DNA from: JALOOB01 sp040766655
Lineage (GTDB): Bacteria > Chloroflexota > Anaerolineae > CG2-30-64-16
DNA: 64,000 bases
Assembly: GCA_040766655.1 (NCBI GenBank)
Contig: JAXGQB010000006.1
Coordinates: forward strand, 186,001 to 250,000
Direction: 5' to 3'
Positions 33,588 to 44,300 of this stretch are shown here, one piece after another. Position 1 is the first letter of the stretch, and every line of letters starts with the position of its first letter. The notes beneath the pieces were generated by a model. It searched no databases and was not told where the DNA came from. It saw nothing but the letters and a program-made list of their open reading frames with translations. Position numbers and translations under genes: made by a program.

Positions 33588-36307
33588 AACTGCTCGCCGA
33601 TGCCCTGCGGTCGCGCGAGCCGTGGCTGGAGTGGGCCGGCAAGCGGGAGAAGAAGTGGTTTGAGGTGGACCCGGTCGCGCTGCACATTCACGAGCGGGTT
33701 TCCGCGCAGGCGATCCTCAAGTTGGCGCTGCGCGAGCCGACGCAGCGCTCCCTGTTCGCCGATCCGGAGATGGAATATCGCGAGGCCGTGCGCTTCTATC
33801 AGCACGATGTGGATTGGGCCAACCGGCTGATCCTGGGCGACAGCCTGACAGTGATGCACTCGTTGGCGCGCCGCGAGGACCTGGCCGGCAAGGCCCAGAT
33901 GATTTACATGGACCCACCTTACGGCATCAAGTTCGCTTCGAATTTCCAATCGCAGGTGGGCCGGCGCGATGTGAAGGACAAGGAGGAGGACCTGACCCGC
34001 GAGCCGGAGCAAGTGAAGGCATACCGCGACACATGGACGCTGGGCGTACATTCGTACCTGGCGTACCTGCGTGACCGGCTGATCGCCGCGCGGGAGTTGC
34101 TGACAGACAGTGGCTCGATCTTTGTGCAGATATCGGATGAAAACCTGCATCGGGTGCGGATAGTAATGGATGAGGTGTTTGGGACAGGTAATTTTGTCTC
34201 TATCATAAGCTTCGCTACAACAAGCGGCTTTCAGAGCAAGCAAATTCCACGAGCGGGCGACTACATTCTTTGGTATGCCAAAGATGGAGCACAGGTCAAG
34301 TATCAGGTAGTCTACGAGGAGATAAGCAATTCAGCAGAAGGTGCGGGCTATCATTGGCTTGATCTACCTAGTGGTCAACGGCGTGGAATGACAGCCGCAG
34401 AGCAAAGAGGGCAGACACCTCTACCTCCGGGTGCCAGGGCCTACCGCCCTGACAACATGAACTCTCAGGGACCACCCTCGAAGGATCAAGGTTTCGAGTT
34501 TGAAGCCGAAAAGTACTGGCCGGCCACCAATTCCCATTGGAAAGCCAGTCATCCTGATGGCATGAACAGATTGGCTCAAGCCGGGCGACTGCATGCAGCC
34601 CAGAGCAGTTTGAGGTATGTTCGCCTGTCGGATGACTTCTCTCTGAAGTTGCGGAACAACAACTGGACAGATACCTTAACTGGGCAATTCACAGAGGACA
34701 AAATCTTCGTTGTTCAAACCAACACCAAAGTCATCGAGCGCTGCCTCCTCATGACCACCGACCCCGGCGACCTCGTCCTAGACCCCACCTGTGGCAGCGG
34801 GACGACAGCCTACGTGGCGGAGCAGTGGGGCCGGCGCTGGATTACCATCGACACCAGCCGCGTCGCGATCAGCCTGGCGCGGCAGCGGCTGCTCACCGCG
34901 AAGTACGATTACTACCAGATCAAAGATCAAGAAGCAGGCGACGAAAGCCAGTCGCCGAGGTCCGGCTTCATCTATAAGACCGTCCCGCACATCACGCTCA
35001 AGTCCATCGCACAGAACCAGGCGCTCGATCCGATCTTCGCGCGCTGGGAGCCGGTGCTGGCCGAGAAGTTGGCCGCGCTCAACGCGGCACTGAGGGCGGT
35101 CACACCCGCTCTCCGCACGAAGCTCCAGGCGAAGCTGGCCGACAAGGAGCGGACGCAGGGTAAATCCGCGATCACGGATGCGGATCGACGGCGATGGCTG
35201 CTGCCCAAAGAGCGTTGGCAGGAATGGGAGGTGCCTTTTGACACCGATCCGGACTGGCCCGAAGCCTTGCAGGCTGCGTTGACGGAATACCGCACAGCCT
35301 GGCGCGGCAAGATGGATGAGGTGAACGACACCATCGCGGCCAGTGCAGCACAGGAGGAGTTGGTCGATCAGCCCAGGGTCACGCGCGGCGTGCTGCGCGT
35401 CAGCGGACCGTTCACCGTGGAGGGCGTACAGCCCGCGGAGGAGTCGCTCGACGCGGACAGCCCTATCGGCGGCGAGCCGGAGGAAATGGCCACCTTCGCT
35501 CCCAGTGGGGGAGACGAGCCGGCCAACGCCGAAGCCTATCTCGACAAGATGATCCGGCTGATGCGCTCGGACGGCGTCAGGTTCCCGGACAACAAGGTGC
35601 TTAAGTTCACCCGGCTGGAGCCGCTGGGGCACAGCGTGCTCCACGCGGACGGCGAATGGGGCGATGCCGCGCGTCGGGTGGCTGTCACGTTCGGACCGCA
35701 GTACGGTCCCATTACGGCCAAGCAGGTGGAAGAGTGCCTGCGCGAGGCGTACCGCCGAGGATATGACGATTTGGTGTTCGCGGGCTTCACCATCGACGGT
35801 GCGGCCCAGGCGACGATCCAGGACGATCCCAACCCGCGCGTCCGCTGTCACCTGGCCCACATCCGGCCGGACGTGAATATGGGCGGCTTGCTCAAGGACA
35901 CGCCCGGCAGCCAGTTGTTCACCGTGTTCGGGCTGCCGCGCGTCAACCTCGTGCCGGCCGGCAAGGGCGAATGGACCGTGGAGATGGAGGGCGTCGACAT
36001 CTACGATCCCGTCTCCAACACCATCCAGGCGACCGACGCCGGCAAGGTCGCGGCCTGGTTCCTGGACAGCGACTACGATGGCCGGACATTCTGCATCACG
36101 CAGGCTTTCTTCCCGGATGCGTCTGCCTGGGATAAACTGGCTCGCGCGCTGAAGTCGGCGGTGGACCCCGACCGCTTCGCCGCGTTCTCAAGCACGCGCT
36201 CGCTGCCGTTTGGCGCGGGAGAGCATGGACGCATCGCGGTGAAGGTGATCGACTCGCGCGGGAACGAGGTGATGCGGGTGCTGAGTTTGGGGGACACGAG
36301 GTACTGA
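33588..36307 (+). CDS. Type III-like Mod DNA methylase, C-terminal part (5' end lost to IS21)
   Basis: Beta-class N6-adenine methylase: the catalytic motif IV MDPPYGIKF comes first and the SAM motif LDPTCGSGTTAYVAEQWGRRW later, the order seen in type III Mod proteins. A target-recognition region lies between them. The C-terminal 400 residues are an additional domain common in Mod-Res gene pairs. The first 86 codons are now at 30639-30897. An internal GTG at 33665 has no ribosome site, so expression is doubtful unless the IS promotes it. The central part 34140-34740 is more AT-rich than the flanks, suggesting exchange of the recognition domain. Partner is the Res-like protein at 41368. Confidence 0.82.
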
Positions 36308-36436
36308 CGACCAGAAAGGGCCTCTGCTTCAATGCCCGGAGAGGAGGTGCAGAAGCAGCACGTCAATCATTCAGGAGGAATCTCGGCGCATTTCAAATCG
36401 ATTAGCATCGTTTATTAGCTCACATGGGAGGCATTC
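36308..36436. promoter_or_regulatory. Intergenic hairpin CTGCTTC/GAAGCAG
   Basis: A perfect 7-bp inverted repeat CTGCTTC...GAAGCAG lies about 20-55 bp after the methylase stop, with a loop of about 20 bases. No T-tract. May weaken read-through to the PH-like genes. Confidence 0.35.
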
Positions 36437-37240
36437 GTGATTCTCAATGAAAACCTCACACCGGCTGAGGGTGAGCAGCGCGTCAAGACCTATCACTGCA
36501 CGAGTTTTCGTTCGAAGCTTCTCGGCATCGCCTCTGAGGGTTATCTTGAGGTGACCAACAAGCGCGTCGTCTTCCAGGCGATGGGTGGCGACAGCATTAT
36601 TCACAGCGAAGTGCCCATCGAGGATGTTTCAGGCATCAGCGTCTTCAAAGGCAGCTATTTCAGCATCATGCATTTGATTGGCGCACTGGTGCTTGGCCTT
36701 CTTCTGGGCAGCATTGCCAGCGCGGTTCTCGGTGCCATCGTTAGCCTGGTATCGAGGTCCAACACCATACTAAGCTGGGTGGTGGCACTGGGCTTTCTGG
36801 TTGGTGGTGTCGTAATCGACCGACGCAATATCTTCCGCCCCGTCTGTGCTGTCGCAGCCGCAGTCTCATTGCTGATGCTCGGCGGATTAGGCGTTATTGG
36901 TGGAGGTCTGTTTGGAGGTCGGAGTTCGATAGCAAGTGGCGGGCTCGCCATGGTGGCGTCTGTGCTGGTGGGTATTTACGCCATCGTCTGCATGTTCTGG
37001 TACGCCACCCGCAAGACGATGGCGCTTGCAGTGAATTCGAAAGGTGGATCGCAGACCCCTATCGCAATCGCAGGAGCCGGCGGAGGATCGATGGTCTACA
37101 GCAGCGCGGCCCGCGCTCTGGAAGCCGAGCCAGCGGTGGATGCGGAGACGGTATCACGCGAACTTGGGGCACTCATCATGGACATCCAGCAGCGGGGTGA
37201 CATGATCGTTGAGAAGTGGCAGGCTCAGCCTGGCTCATAG
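36437..37240 (+). CDS. Membrane protein with PH-like N-terminal domain (paralogue 1)
   Basis: 267 residues. GTG start with GGGAGG five bases upstream. The first 75 residues (TYHCTSF... GYLEVTNKRVVFQAMGG... SEVPIEDVSGISVFKG) match the bacterial PH-like pattern. Four or so membrane helices follow (about 80-190). The cytosolic tail ends in SRELGALIMDIQQRGDMIVEKWQ. The next protein has the same plan and tail. Such proteins are uncharacterised; here the pair sits inside the mod-to-res cassette. Confidence 0.6.
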   Translation: MILNENLTPAEGEQRVKTYHCTSFRSKLLGIASEGYLEVTNKRVVFQAMGGDSIIHSEVPIEDVSGISVFKGSYFSIMHLIGALVLGLLLGSIASAVLGAIVSLVSRSNTILSWVVALGFLVGGVVIDRRNIFRPVCAVAAAVSLLMLGGLGVIGGGLFGGRSSIASGGLAMVASVLVGIYAIVCMFWYATRKTMALAVNSKGGSQTPIAIAGAGGGSMVYSSAARALEAEPAVDAETVSRELGALIMDIQQRGDMIVEKWQAQPGS

Positions 37241-37268
37241 GTGAATGCACCCCGTAAAGGAGGTATCT

Positions 37269-38117
37269 ATGAATACCGAAAGCCTGGAGTTCCAGCTGAG
37301 CGAGGAGAATGAGCAGATCGTTCGCAGTTACGAGTGCACACGACTTAAGCCGCTCTTTGCCCCGGAAGCTGTGGGCCGCCTGACGGTCACGAACAAGCGC
37401 ATCGTATACCACAGCCACAGCGAATCGTCCACCGGCCACAGCGTGCTGGTCAGCGAGATGCCGGTGGAGGATGCGGCGGGTGTTAGCGTCTATCTCGGAA
37501 GCACGCTCAACTGGCCGCTCTTTCTCCTTGTTGCGGTGGGACTGTATGTCGCATCCAGCATTGTGGATGCGCTCCTGCCGGCATTCTTCACCCACTGGAT
37601 GCTCGGCCTGCTGCTGATGCTGCCCTACGCTATGGTGTGGCTAGTTGAAAGCAACTGGCTGTCTGACGAAGTCAAGCAGCGGGCAAAAGGATCGATGGAC
37701 AGCCTGCTCGCAGCAACCGGCCAGTCGGTTACGCCAGAGAGATGGAAGGCGATCATCCGCGTGGCGTTCCTGGCAGGTGTCGCCATCTTCGCCTGGGCCT
37801 TGACGCGTTCCCCACAACTGAGGTACGGAATCCCGTTCATCGGTCTGTTGCTGCTGGCGGCCGTGTACTTCTTTCTCTTCAGGTCGCTACTTGGCCCACA
37901 GAGGGTCTTCACGCTCGTTGTGGGATCGCGTAGCATGCAGGGATCAGGCATCTACATTCCCGGCGTTTCCTTCCAACTGCTAGGAAATCGCACGGCAGCG
38001 GAGACCTTGGGTGGCGCACCTGCTGGAGACGCACCCAAGGTTGCTCGCGAACTGGGTGCACTCCTGTCCGATCTGCGCCAGTACGGCGATTTGGCCGTAC
38101 AGAAGTGGCAGGCATAG
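37269..38117 (+). CDS. Membrane protein with PH-like N-terminal domain (paralogue 2)
   Basis: 282 residues behind AAAGGAGG. It repeats paralogue 1: an N-terminal PH-like region (GRLTVTNKRIVYHSHSE... EMPVEDAAGVSVYLGS), membrane helices (about 80-125 and 165-215), then ARELGALLSDLRQYGDLAVQKWQA at the end. The two tails are close in sequence, the membrane parts much less so. It probably arose by tandem duplication and may form a hetero-oligomer with paralogue 1. Role unknown. Confidence 0.6.
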   Translation: MNTESLEFQLSEENEQIVRSYECTRLKPLFAPEAVGRLTVTNKRIVYHSHSESSTGHSVLVSEMPVEDAAGVSVYLGSTLNWPLFLLVAVGLYVASSIVDALLPAFFTHWMLGLLLMLPYAMVWLVESNWLSDEVKQRAKGSMDSLLAATGQSVTPERWKAIIRVAFLAGVAIFAWALTRSPQLRYGIPFIGLLLLAAVYFFLFRSLLGPQRVFTLVVGSRSMQGSGIYIPGVSFQLLGNRTAAETLGGAPAGDAPKVARELGALLSDLRQYGDLAVQKWQA

Positions 38118-38125
38118 ATCAAAGG

Positions 38126-38158
38126 CTGCCTGGGGAGGTGTGTCACCTTCCCAGGCAG
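38126..38158 (+). promoter_or_regulatory. 15-bp intercistronic hairpin
   Basis: Bases 38126-38140 pair with 38144-38158 (one G-T wobble) around a TGT loop. It ends 11 bp before the next start and leaves GAGGGAGAG free as ribosome site. Without a T-tract it is more likely an RNA-stability or processing element than a terminator. Confidence 0.55.
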
Positions 38159-38171
38159 TGAGGGAGAGATG

Positions 38172-38492
38172 ATGTATACACCAGACCGTAATCAATTACG
38201 CAACATCCTCATTGAAGAAATGGGATATGCACCAGGGGCCGCTGATGACTATCTGGACCGTTGGGGGCCACTTCATGACTCCCTTGCAGGAATAATGACC
38301 GCTTGGCTGGAGGACAGGACAGTGCCTGATATCGAAATTGAGGGCGTGCGACTGCAGAAGCTGATGTGCGATCACCGTATGAGTTTCCTAAACGCACTGG
38401 ATAGTGTCAATGACCTGCTGGTTCTCCCTTTGGGTGACTTAGAACGCGAAGCCCTCAGAGGTTTCCTTTCACATCCACCCGTCATCCGGTGA
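38172..38492 (+). CDS. Hypothetical protein (106 aa)
   Basis: Acidic, helical protein (MYTPDRNQLRNILIEEMGYAPGAADDYLDRWGPLHDSLAGIM...). The second of two adjacent ATGs suits the GGGAGAG better. No family recognised. It lies directly behind the intercistronic hairpin and 20 bp before the metallopeptidase-like gene, so it belongs to the cassette. The segment LNALDSVNDLLVLPLGDLEREALRGFL could mediate protein contact. Confidence 0.5.
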   Translation: MYTPDRNQLRNILIEEMGYAPGAADDYLDRWGPLHDSLAGIMTAWLEDRTVPDIEIEGVRLQKLMCDHRMSFLNALDSVNDLLVLPLGDLEREALRGFLSHPPVIR

Positions 38493-38512
38493 TCCACAAA
38501 GGCTGATTGACG

Positions 38513-40051
38513 ATGCGAACACTTCCGATGGTGAACGATCTCCGCTCGGCAAACTGGGCGGCCCTGAACCCCAGCCAAAGACTCGAAGCTCTCCAGAGAA
38601 TGGAGAACGAACTGGCCGCGCGGCAGGGCCGCAATGCTTGCGAGTTGGCGACCATTGATCCCGAAGTCCTAGCCAAGGGCAACAATGGGGAGTCACTTTT
38701 CGGTCAGCACAAGCCCGCCGGCATTGGCTCTGATGGCAAGCCAACTCCCGAAGTAATCGAGATTAACCCGGCTCTGTTGGCCGACGGGAAACCACCCTAT
38801 GCTGCGGTGGAGACCTACTTCCATGAGGCGCGGCACTCGTGGCAGGCGCATGTTGTCCAGAATCCGGAGCTTGCCGAGAGTGATCAGCAGTACCAGGACT
38901 TCTACAAGGCACAGAATGGCGGGTACCTGCCTGCACCGAGTGAAGGAGACAGTGATGCTGGCTTCAAGACCGCGATGTATCGCTGTCAGCCCACGGAGAT
39001 TGATGCCAATCACGCCGGCCAAACCGATACGGCCATACTGTACGAACAGGCGGGCGAACTCGACGGTTACCTGGACTACCAGAACTCCCCGGACTACGAG
39101 TCTCAACGTTGGGGCTTTGCCATCGAGAACACGTTCAAGGACAAAGCACGGGAACTGGTCGATCTGAAGTATCAGCATACACAGCAACAGATCGCTGCTC
39201 AGCAAGCCGAAGATGAAAGTTGGCGAATGCCGGCTGAGACAGAAGGTGTGGAGGCAGAGCAGCAGCAGGAACCGGCAGAGTCCGAAGTCGCCGAAACCGA
39301 GCAGCAGGAGGTTGCAGAGTCCGAACCCACCGGGGCCGAGCAGCAGGAGGTTGCGGAGTCAGAACCCACCGAGGCCGAGCAGCAGGAGGCGGCGGAATCC
39401 GAGACTGGAGAGGCCGAACAGCAGGAGGCGGCGGAATCCGAGACTGGAGAGGCCGAACAGCAGGAGGTTGCAGAGTCCGAACCCACCGGGGCCGAGCAGC
39501 AGGAGGCGGCGGAATCCGAGACTGGAGAGGCCGAACAGCAGGAGGTTGCAGAGTCCGAGATCGCCGAGGCCGAGCAGCAGGAGGCGGCGGAATTCGAATC
39601 CACTGAGGCTGAACAGCAGGAGGCTGCGGAGGCAGAACCCACCGAGGCCGAGCAGCAGGAGGCGGCGGAATTCGAGGCCGCTGAGGTTGAACAGCAGGAG
39701 GCTGCGGAGTCAGAACCCACCGAAGCCGAGCAGCAAGAGACTGCGGAATCCGAGACCGCTGAGGTTGAACAGCAGGAGGCGGCGGAATCCGAGGCCAGAG
39801 AGCCAAAGCAACATGAGGTGGCTGACTCGGAAGGTCGCGAGAAAGCCCTGGCGAATGAGAGAGTGTCTGACACCGGACCGACCCGAACGCCTGGACCCAC
39901 CCCGAACGCTGAGCAAGCTGCGAGCGAAGTAGCCAGCAATGACGCCGGTCAGACCAACCAGCAGGCAGCGTCCGAAGCGGTCAGCCAGGACGGCGGGGAC
40001 GCAGAAGCTGCCAGCGCAAGCGAAGACTACAACTACGGATACGGATACTGA
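38513..40051 (+). CDS. HExxH protein with 13-residue acidic repeats
   Basis: 512 residues. The N-terminal 230 residues hold AAVETYFHEARHSWQAHV, with His 104, Glu 105 and His 108 as a zincin-type HExxH motif, and DANHAGQTDTAILYEQAGELDGYL as possible further ligand region. Repeats of 13 residues with core EQQE(A/V)AESE follow (39296-39835). The C-terminus is low complexity and ends NYGYGY. Such HEARH domains occur in toxin-like and mobile-element proteins. It stops two bases before the HerA-like ATPase gene. A role as protease is inferred; the acidic tail may be a tether. Confidence 0.6.
   Translation: MRTLPMVNDLRSANWAALNPSQRLEALQRMENELAARQGRNACELATIDPEVLAKGNNGESLFGQHKPAGIGSDGKPTPEVIEINPALLADGKPPYAAVETYFHEARHSWQAHVVQNPELAESDQQYQDFYKAQNGGYLPAPSEGDSDAGFKTAMYRCQPTEIDANHAGQTDTAILYEQAGELDGYLDYQNSPDYESQRWGFAIENTFKDKARELVDLKYQHTQQQIAAQQAEDESWRMPAETEGVEAEQQQEPAESEVAETEQQEVAESEPTGAEQQEVAESEPTEAEQQEAAESETGEAEQQEAAESETGEAEQQEVAESEPTGAEQQEAAESETGEAEQQEVAESEIAEAEQQEAAEFESTEAEQQEAAEAEPTEAEQQEAAEFEAAEVEQQEAAESEPTEAEQQETAESETAEVEQQEAAESEAREPKQHEVADSEGREKALANERVSDTGPTRTPGPTPNAEQAASEVASNDAGQTNQQAASEAVSQDGGDAEAASASEDYNYGYGY
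39296..39835 (+). repeat. Thirteen full and one partial 39-bp tandem repeats
   Basis: In-frame units of 39 bp (13 residues, x-EQQE-x-AESE-xxx) start at 39296, 39335 and so on; several units are identical in DNA, e.g. the AESETGE type. The reading frame is kept throughout. Copy number may vary between strains by slippage. Confidence 0.85.
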
Positions 40052-40053
40052 AG

Positions 40054-41367
40054 ATGGCACTGCAACTAAGCAAAACCAGCAAGGTGATTGCCGGTGATGA
40101 ACTCAGATTGGCTCCCCCGTCAGGGTCTGAGGTCGACACGCGCTGCATCATCGGCGGCACGGGGGGCGACGGCCAGAAGAGCCGCATCCTGCTCAGCGAC
40201 GATATTCTGAGCAAGCACCTGCTCTTTCTGGGTGAGATAGGCTCTGGGAAGTCCAACGCCATCTATCATTTGATCGCCCAACTGCGCAAGAGCATGACAC
40301 CGAGCGACGTCATGATCATCTTCGACACAAAGGGCGACTTCCATACGGAATTCTATCGCCAGGGCGACATCGTCATCAGCAACGATGCCAAGGCCACCGG
40401 CCCGACAGGCCCCGACTACTGGAATATCTTCCGTGAGTTGGGTGATGTCGAAACGCTGGAGGAGGATGCACAAGAAATCACCCGCTCCCTGTTCTACGAG
40501 CGAGCGCAGCGCTCCAGCCAACCCTTTTTCCCGAACGCAGCCAAGGACTTGTTTGCGGCCGTCATGATGCACTTCTTTCGGTGCCAACGCGCTGAAGCCT
40601 CGAACGCCGCCATGCGCCACCTGTTTGATCAATCCGTTCCAGCGGACATCCGAACGCTCGTACAGCAGCATGAGGACCTACGCGCGATCACCAGCTATAT
40701 CAGCGATGATCGCTCACCTCAGACGCAAGGTGTGTGGTCCGAGTTGCAGCAGATGGTACGCGAGGTGTTTGTCGGCAATTTTAAGCGTCCAGGCAGCCTC
40801 TCGATTCGCGAGGCAGTACGCGGAAAGGGTGGCCGCGCCGTCTTCGTCGAATACGATCTTGGCATGGGCAACGTACTCACCCCAATCTACCGCCTGTTGA
40901 TCGATCTTGCCATCAAAGAAGCGTTGTGTCGTAGCAAGAGCGAGGGGAACGTCTGGTTCATCATCGATGAATTCCGACTGCTGCCCAATCTGCAGCATGT
41001 CGATGATGGTGTAAACTTCGGCCGGAGCCTGGGCGCGAAGTTCGTGATTGGGGTGCAGAACATCGAACAGGTCTTCGCCGCGTATGGCGAGCCAGTTGCG
41101 CGCAGCATCTTGTCAGGTTTTCTTACCACCATTGCTTTTAGGGCTAATGACCCGAATACGCGCAACTTTGTGGAGCAACTGTATGGAAAGAATCGCGTCT
41201 TTGAGGTGACACCCTCGACAATGCCGGGCAAGCAGGGCATGGAACAGACACGAGACGGGAATGTTATCGAAGATTGGGACGTCTCTCGGCTGATCGTTGG
41301 GCAGGCAATTGTCGGCCTACCTGGCCAGTCGCCGTTCGTCTTCAGATTCGACAGGTACGGAGTGTAA
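40054..41367 (+). CDS. HerA/TraG-like ATPase
   Basis: 437-residue P-loop ATPase of the FtsK-HerA-VirD4 group. Walker A GEIGSGKSN (about 60-68), MIIFDTKGDF beside it (the DTKGD form is typical of TraD/TrwB/DUF87 proteins), Walker B NVWFIIDEFRLLP (about 298-310), and a GVQN sensor. Shorter than the HerA at 5579 and clearly not its recent duplicate. It starts two bases after the HExxH gene; its stop abuts the Res-like start, so all three are coupled. Likely a DNA-pumping motor for the downstream helicase-nuclease. Confidence 0.78.
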   Translation: MALQLSKTSKVIAGDELRLAPPSGSEVDTRCIIGGTGGDGQKSRILLSDDILSKHLLFLGEIGSGKSNAIYHLIAQLRKSMTPSDVMIIFDTKGDFHTEFYRQGDIVISNDAKATGPTGPDYWNIFRELGDVETLEEDAQEITRSLFYERAQRSSQPFFPNAAKDLFAAVMMHFFRCQRAEASNAAMRHLFDQSVPADIRTLVQQHEDLRAITSYISDDRSPQTQGVWSELQQMVREVFVGNFKRPGSLSIREAVRGKGGRAVFVEYDLGMGNVLTPIYRLLIDLAIKEALCRSKSEGNVWFIIDEFRLLPNLQHVDDGVNFGRSLGAKFVIGVQNIEQVFAAYGEPVARSILSGFLTTIAFRANDPNTRNFVEQLYGKNRVFEVTPSTMPGKQGMEQTRDGNVIEDWDVSRLIVGQAIVGLPGQSPFVFRFDRYGV

Positions 41368-44300
41368 ATGGCCAGGCCACCGACGAACGCACAACAAGAA
41401 CCTCTCCCCGTCCAGCCGGTCGATAAACCCATCCTCTGTTCGCCTTACGATGAGCCGGCCAGGCACTGGGTCTACACCAACGAGGGCGAGTCGTACCCGA
41501 TGGAAGGCCGTCGCCCAGCGTCGTACTGGTACAAGACGCAGCGGGTCGGCGATCAGCAGATGGCGCTCTTCGCTGAGGAGCAGCGTGAGGACCTGCCGCT
41601 GGTTAATGCATTGCGCGCGGACGTCAGACGTTGGCGCGCATCCGGCTACGAGAACGCGACACAGGTCACCAAGCAGCTTCTGCGCTACTGGTCGCGCGCC
41701 GACCGGCCGCGGCGGCTGTTCTTCTGCCAGTTGGAGGCCGCCGAGACCATCATCTTCCTGAACGAAATTCGACTGACCGGCCGGCAGCCGCGCTTCACGC
41801 CGCAGTTCACCGACGAGCACATGGAACGGCTGCGTGACCTGCCTGCGGACCCCAACCTGCCCCCGTTGAACCGCCTCGGCTTGAAGATGGCGACCGGCAG
41901 CGGCAAGACAGTGGTGATGGCGATGCTGCTGGCTTGGGCCTTCTGCAACCGCGGCCAGGTAGTGAGCGACACCCGTTTCCCGGCGGCCGCGCTCATCGTG
42001 TGTCCTAACCTCACCATCAAGGAACGCTTGCAGGTGCTGCGGCCGGAGAATCCCGACAATTACTTCGGCGCGTTCGATCTCGTGCCGGCGGCCATGCGCC
42101 CGCTGCTCCACAAGGGCAAGGTCCTGGTCACCAACTGGCACCTCTTTGCGCCAGAATCCGGTCACGTCGAGGGCGGCAAGTCATACACGGTGGTGAACAA
42201 GGGACCGGAAAGCCCCGATGCGTTCGCGCGGCGCGTCCTGGGCGATCTGTATGACCATGCGCCGATCCTCGTGATGAATGATGAGGGGCATCACGCCTGG
42301 CGGCCCAAGCCGGTCGAAAACGGCTCCGCGCCCGGGCCTGGCGAAGTCGCCAAGGAGATGGAGGCAGAAGTCGAGGAGGCGACGGTCTGGGTCAACGGCC
42401 TGGACACCCTCAACCGTGCGGCCGGCATCCGCTGCTGCGTGGACCTCTCGGCCACGCCCTTCTACCTGGGCGGCACGGGCTACATCGAGGGTGCACCCTT
42501 CCCCTGGCTGGTCAGTGATTTCGGCCTGGTGGACGCCATCGAGAGCGGCATCGTGAAAATCCCGCGTTTGCCCGTCAGCGACACCACGGGCCGGCCCGAA
42601 CCGAAATACTTCCGCCTTTGGCAGCACATCACCGAGAACCTGCAACCGGGTGAACGCCTGCCCGGTCGCGCGCGCAAGCCCAAGCCTCAAGTCGTCTACC
42701 GGGAGGCGGAGCCGGCCCTGCTGACGCTGGCCGGGCAGTGGGTGGAGCGTTTCAAATACATCGAACAGGCGACAGATGAAAAGGACAAGACGCCGCCAGC
42801 CCTGATCATCGTCTGTGACAACACAGACATCGCCGAGGTCTTCTATCGCAACATCTCAGGTGAGCAGCAGGTCGAGGTCGTCAGCAATTCCGCCGGTGCC
42901 GCGGGCGAAGGCTCCGACGACGAGGACGACGAAGGAGAGGAGCCGGAAGTCGCACCTTCGAAGCGGAAAGCCAAGGTCAAGACCCGCACCGTCTACGGAC
43001 AGGGCCGGGTCTTTCCGGGGTACTTCTCTAACCGGGATGGCTTCACACCCACGATCCGCATCGACAGCAGACTGTTGGCCAAGGCCGAATCGGGTGATCC
43101 TGGTGTAAATCGTAGCGATGCCGCCGAGCAGTTGCGCAGGATTGTAGCGACCGTTGGGGTGAAGGGTGAGCCGGGAGAACAGGTGCGCTGCGTGGTGTCG
43201 GTCGCCATGCTCAACGAGGGCTGGGATGCCCACAACGTGACTCACATCCTGGGCGTACGCGCGTTCGGAAGCCAACTGCTGTGTGAGCAGGTGGTGGGTC
43301 GCGGCCTGCGCCGCATCGACTACACCGCCGATCCACAGACCGGGATGCTGACCGAGGAGTACGTCGACATATACGGCGTGCCGTTCAGCCTGATTCCGTT
43401 CAAGGGCCGCGAGACCAAAGCGACAGCACCGATTGACAGGCCCAAGAATCACGTCCGTGCGCTGCCCGAACGCGGCGCGTACGAGATTCGCTTCCCCGTA
43501 GTTGAAAGCTACGCCTTCGCCCTGCGCCGCAACGTCATCACCGCCGACATCGCCGGCATGGAGCCCCTGCGCCTCGAACCGGAGCACGAGCCGACCGCAG
43601 TGTTCGTCAAGCCGCGCGTCGGCTACGAGATTGGTGCGGCCAGCCTCGCGGGGCCGGGTGAGTTCCAGCAGCAGGATCGGGGTGCCTACTACGCCAGCAC
43701 GCATCTTCAGACCATCGAGTTCGAGATCGCGCGCCAGGTGGTCTTTGCGCTGGTCGGCGACCAGGAACATAGCCCCAATCCCAAGAGCAATCCGCGGCTC
43801 AGGCTGCAATCCCGGCACCAGTTGTTCCCCCAGGTCCTGCGCCTGGTTCATGCCTACATCGACCGCAAGGTGGACTGCCGCGGGGTCGATCCACGCGAGC
43901 TGGGGCAGGAGAAGTACTTCCAGCGGGTGGTGGGCCGCATGATCGCGGCCATCCGTCCCGATGACAGCCAGGGCGAGCCGCCACTCATGCCCATCCTGAA
44001 CCGCTACAAGCCCGTGGGCACGACCGCCGAGGTCGACTTCAAGACAACGCGACCCTGCCAGGGCACGCAACGCAGCCACATCAACCTGGTGGCAGCGGAC
44101 ACGGCCACATGGGAGCAGTCGGCCGCGTTCCGGCTGGAACAGGCCGCACTGGCCGGCACGGTGAAGTATTACGCGCGCAACGATGGCTTGGAGTTCGTCA
44201 TCCCATACGATTATCTGGAGGTCAGCCAGCACTACGAGCCAGACTTCCTGGTGAAGCTGGCAAACGGGATCACCCTGGTGCTGGAGATAAAGGGGATGGT

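Noticed and set aside
39296..39835. Tandem 39-bp repeats considered as a CRISPR array
   Set aside because: Units are contiguous without unique spacers, keep one reading frame and encode a 13-residue repeat.
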